A program made the translations under genes and the position numbers. A stretch of DNA of 63,173 bases from Gammaproteobacteria bacterium (lineage in GTDB: Bacteria; Pseudomonadota; Gammaproteobacteria; Steroidobacterales; GCA-2729495): NCBI GenBank assembly GCA_028285245.1, contig JANQPY010000017.1, forward strand, positions 1-63,173. The letters are read 5' to 3'. This document shows positions 56,867-63,173 of the stretch, one piece after another (the first letter of the stretch is position 1; each line of letters opens with the position of its first letter). Under the pieces are notes generated by a model that was not told the DNA's origin, did not search any database, and saw only the letters and a list, made by a program, of their open reading frames with translations.

Positions 56867-57826
56867 ATGGATGTGAAGTTTCTCGACTTTGAGCAGCCGA
56901 TCGCTGAGCTCGAGGCTAAGATCGACGAGCTGCGGTTTGTCGGCGATGACGCTGAGGTCAACATCAGTGAAGAAATTGAGCGGCTGCAATCGAAGAGTGA
57001 GTCGCTGACGCGCAGTATCTTCTCCAACCTCTCGGCCTGGCAGGTCGCGCAGCTCGCCCGGCATCCCCAGCGGCCTTACACGCTCGACTACCTGCGCGCC
57101 TTTTCGCCCGATTTTCAGGAGCTGCACGGCGACAGGATGTACGCTGACGATCCGGCGCTCATTGGCGGCATTGGCCATCTGGACGGTCGGCCAGTGATGT
57201 TTATTGGACATCAGAAGGGGCGGGATACGAAAGAGCGCGTGATGCGCAACTACGGCATGCCCAAGCCCGAGGGCTATCGCAAGGCGTTGCGGCTGATGCA
57301 GCTGGCCGAGCGGTTTTCGATGCCGGTGGTCACGCTGATTGACACACCGGGTGCGTATCCGGGTGTGGGTGCTGAGGAACGCGGGCAGAGTGAGGCCATC
57401 GCGCGCAATCTCATGCTCATGGCTAATCTCGCTACCCCAGTTATCTGCGTAGTTATTGGCGAAGGTGGGTCTGGAGGCGCTCTTGCGATCGGAGTTGGTG
57501 ATCGACTCATCATGCTCGAATACAGCGTGTACTCAGTGATCTCTCCAGAAGGCTGCGCCAGCATTCTATGGAAGAGTGCGGAGCGAGCCGAAGACGCCGC
57601 TCAGGCAATGGGCATTACAGCCAACCGGCTCAACGAGCTGGGCCTGGTCGATGAGGTGTTGCGCGAGCCGCTGGGCGGAGCCCACCGCGATGCGGAAGCG
57701 ATGGCCCAGGCGCTACAAAATACGCTCAGCGTTCATCTGCAGTCGCTGTCGGCATTAGACGAGACTGATTTACTGGCGCAACGCCACGCACGTATCGAAT
57801 CTTTCGGCCGGTTTCGCGACGGCTAG
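56867..57826 (+). CDS. accA: Acetyl-CoA carboxylase carboxyltransferase alpha subunit
   Basis: A 319-residue subunit that, with AccD, moves carboxyl from biotin to acetyl-CoA to give malonyl-CoA, the extender of fatty acids and of the PKS encoded at the left of the window. [20 protein letters not shown], the core [18 protein letters not shown] and [15 protein letters not shown] are conserved. It follows dnaE as in E. coli. Confidence 0.97.
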   Translation: MDVKFLDFEQPIAELEAKIDELRFVGDDAEVNISEEIERLQSKSESLTRSIFSNLSAWQVAQLARHPQRPYTLDYLRAFSPDFQELHGDRMYADDPALIGGIGHLDGRPVMFIGHQKGRDTKERVMRNYGMPKPEGYRKALRLMQLAERFSMPVVTLIDTPGAYPGVGAEERGQSEAIARNLMLMANLATPVICVVIGEGGSGGALAIGVGDRLIMLEYSVYSVISPEGCASILWKSAERAEDAAQAMGITANRLNELGLVDEVLREPLGGAHRDAEAMAQALQNTLSVHLQSLSALDETDLLAQRHARIESFGRFRDG

Positions 57827-57847
57827 TTTGGCCAGGGTCGGGATGCT

Positions 57848-59182
57848 GTGGGCATCGCAGTAGATTTAGAAGCGCCACTTCGCAGCAGATTGCCCGACAT
57901 GGCCGACGACGCGAGGCTCTGGGTTGGCTTCAGCGGCGGCCTTGATTCTACGGTTCTCTTGCATGCGCTGCGGCGGCTGGTTAACTCCGACCAGCTACGC
58001 GCGGTGCACGTGAATCATCAGCTTCATCGCGAGTCCCCTGCCTGGGCGAAGCACTGCCAGCAGGTTTGCGCGGGTTGGGGGGTACCACTGCAGGTTGCGC
58101 AGGTGGTTGTGTCCGACACGGGTGGCAAAGGTCTTGAGGCCGCCGCGCGGACGGCGCGTTACGGCGCGATGGCAGATGTGCTGACAGACCAGGACTGGCT
58201 GGTCACGGCGCACCACGCAGACGATCAATTGGAAACACTGCTCATGCGCCTGATGCGTGGCTCCGGCCCGCAAGGCCTGGCGGGTATGCGCGTCTGTTCA
58301 ACCCAGGGCCGCCTGCAAATCTGGCGACCGTGGCTGGAGGTGCCGCGCGAAATGCTGGAGGCTTACGCGCGCGAAAAAAAGTTGGCTTGGCTGGAAGACC
58401 CCAGCAACAGCGATCTGGCCCTGGATCGAAACTATCTTCGGCATACGGTGGTTCCGCAGCTGCGCGCGCGTTGGCCGGCAGCGGTCACTGCGGCTGCTCG
58501 TGCAGCTCGTCATCAGGAGTCTGCAAGTGGCCTGCTGGCCGCGCTCGCGGCCGTCGATGGCGATCCTTCCGCTGACGTTTTGCCGGTAGCGACACTGACG
58601 GCTCTGCCCCGTCAGCGGGCGCTCAATCTCCTCAGAACCTTCCTGCAGCGGCACGGTGTCTCGCCGCCTGGAGAGGCGCAGCTCACGGAGGGTTTGACGC
58701 AGCTATTGGGCGCTCGCAGCGACAGACAGCCGTGTCTAGCGTGGTCAGATGGCCAGCTGCGCCGGTATCGGGGGCAAGTCTATTTGCTGCCGCCGGTCGA
58801 CCTTTTCGCGCCGCCGGTCGCGTCAGCGATTGTCTGGGACGGCCAGGCTCCCATTCGACTGCCAGCGCCGGGCGGTCGGCTGAGTCTGGCGGTCTCGGCG
58901 GAGGGGGGGCTTGATCCCGGCAGGCTGAGCAACGGCATTGAAGTGCGTTTTCGCCAGGGCGCCGAATCGATTCAGCCAGCGGGCATGTCTTGCCATCGCG
59001 CGCTCAAGAAGCTGTTTCAGGAGGCGGGTGTCGTGCCGTGGATGCGTCCGCATGTGCCCTTGTTGTACGCCGATGATGAGTTGGTCGCCGTAGCGCATCT
59101 CTGGACGGCCGACCACTGCATGACCCGGCCTGGCACTCGCGGCATCCAAGTGCAGTGGCACCCGGGCGCGCGGTTTCAATAG
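57848..59182 (+). CDS. tilS: tRNA(Ile)-lysidine synthase
   Basis: A 444-residue PP-loop ATPase that converts C34 to lysidine in the tRNA-Ile that reads AUA. The PP-loop is GFSGGLDSTVLLHAL. TAHHADDQLETLLMRL and a C-terminal TilS domain (VRFRQGAESIQPAGMSCH) follow. The GTG start lies 21 bases after accA, the normal neighbour. Confidence 0.95.
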   Translation: MGIAVDLEAPLRSRLPDMADDARLWVGFSGGLDSTVLLHALRRLVNSDQLRAVHVNHQLHRESPAWAKHCQQVCAGWGVPLQVAQVVVSDTGGKGLEAAARTARYGAMADVLTDQDWLVTAHHADDQLETLLMRLMRGSGPQGLAGMRVCSTQGRLQIWRPWLEVPREMLEAYAREKKLAWLEDPSNSDLALDRNYLRHTVVPQLRARWPAAVTAAARAARHQESASGLLAALAAVDGDPSADVLPVATLTALPRQRALNLLRTFLQRHGVSPPGEAQLTEGLTQLLGARSDRQPCLAWSDGQLRRYRGQVYLLPPVDLFAPPVASAIVWDGQAPIRLPAPGGRLSLAVSAEGGLDPGRLSNGIEVRFRQGAESIQPAGMSCHRALKKLFQEAGVVPWMRPHVPLLYADDELVAVAHLWTADHCMTRPGTRGIQVQWHPGARFQ

Positions 59183-59447
59183 TCTTCTGGCGCCGCTGCG
59201 CCTTGGCCGGGCATGAGCAAGATGCCCCAAGAATTGAGCGCCCTCGGGGGATCTGTTAACGTTCCGGCTTCTACAGACACACCATCGGTGGAACTTGCGA
59301 GGCCGGAGCGCGCGTACTAGTCCCAATCATTTGCATCGACGGCTTTGTCGATTTTTGCAAAGGGACAGTAGCCTCTCCGGCCAGTGTTTTTTTGACGTTC
59401 AGATCCGGGTTTCCGCAGGCCCGGCGTATGAAGAGGTGTGGCGATAA
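59183..59447. other. Intergenic gap tilS-pyrG
   Basis: 265 bases with no protein I can recognise. There is a TTGACG at 59391-59396, but nothing like a -10 at the right distance. A leader for pyrG is likely, but I cannot define its start. Confidence 0.5.
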
Positions 59448-61936
<2,489 letters not shown>

Positions 61937-61965
61937 ACTAACTCGCAAGCGAATGGGATGACTAG

Positions 61966-63173
<1,208 letters not shown>

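Overview
The window looks like chromosomal DNA from a GC-rich gammaproteobacterium. The reasons are the gene order map-glnD-dapD-dapE next to rpsB-tsf-pyrH-frr-uppS-cdsA-rseP-bamA-skp-lpxD-lpxA-lpxB-rnhB-dnaE-accA-tilS-pyrG-kdsA-eno, a complete set of outer-membrane and lipid A genes, and tRNA genes that encode their own CCA ends. It also carries a PrsK/PrsR-type (exosortase/PEP-CTERM-associated) sensor and regulator with exopolysaccharide export genes. This suggests an environmental, matrix-forming lineage. I cannot name the genus.

Region 1 (1-10.2 kb) is the right-hand end of a hybrid NRPS-PKS-NRPS assembly line. It holds the end of an NRPS module (A-PCP), a KS-AT-KR-ACP polyketide synthase, and a terminal NRPS with docking domain, C, A, PCP and TE. 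The adenylation pocket reads DALWLGGTFK, close to the classical valine code. The terminal thioesterase has Cys, Glu and Ser where Ser, Asp and His are expected. A secreted VPLPA-CTERM protein gene follows, and then a clear terminator.

Region 2 (10.2-23.2 kb) mixes exosortase/EPS-type genes with tRNA and translation genes. It contains an ExeA/XrtA-type ATPase fused to an FHA domain, a beta-barrel protein, a Wza-like export protein, a WecA-like glycosyl-1-phosphate transferase, an EntD/Sfp-type phosphopantetheinyl transferase that could prime the assembly line, gltX, tRNA-Val, tRNA-Ala and tRNA-Glu, a sulfotransferase, a 2-oxoglutarate dioxygenase, and the PrsK/PrsR pair. No exosortase gene is present in the window.

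Region 3 (23.2-34.6 kb) is mixed metabolism. It holds galE, an N-formylglutamate amidohydrolase/GCS2 ligase/dihydrouridine synthase operon, a methyltransferase, a nucleotide cyclase-FHA fusion, GTP-dependent PEPCK, a DinG/YoaA helicase, tsaB and dsbB.

Region 4 (34.6-63.2 kb) is the conserved housekeeping block. Two usual members are absent from their normal places: dxr (between cdsA and rseP) and fabZ (between lpxD and lpxA). Ribosomal protein S2 has an unusual low-complexity tail of about 75 residues. Eno is cut by the right edge. I saw no insertion sequences, CRISPR arrays or phage genes.
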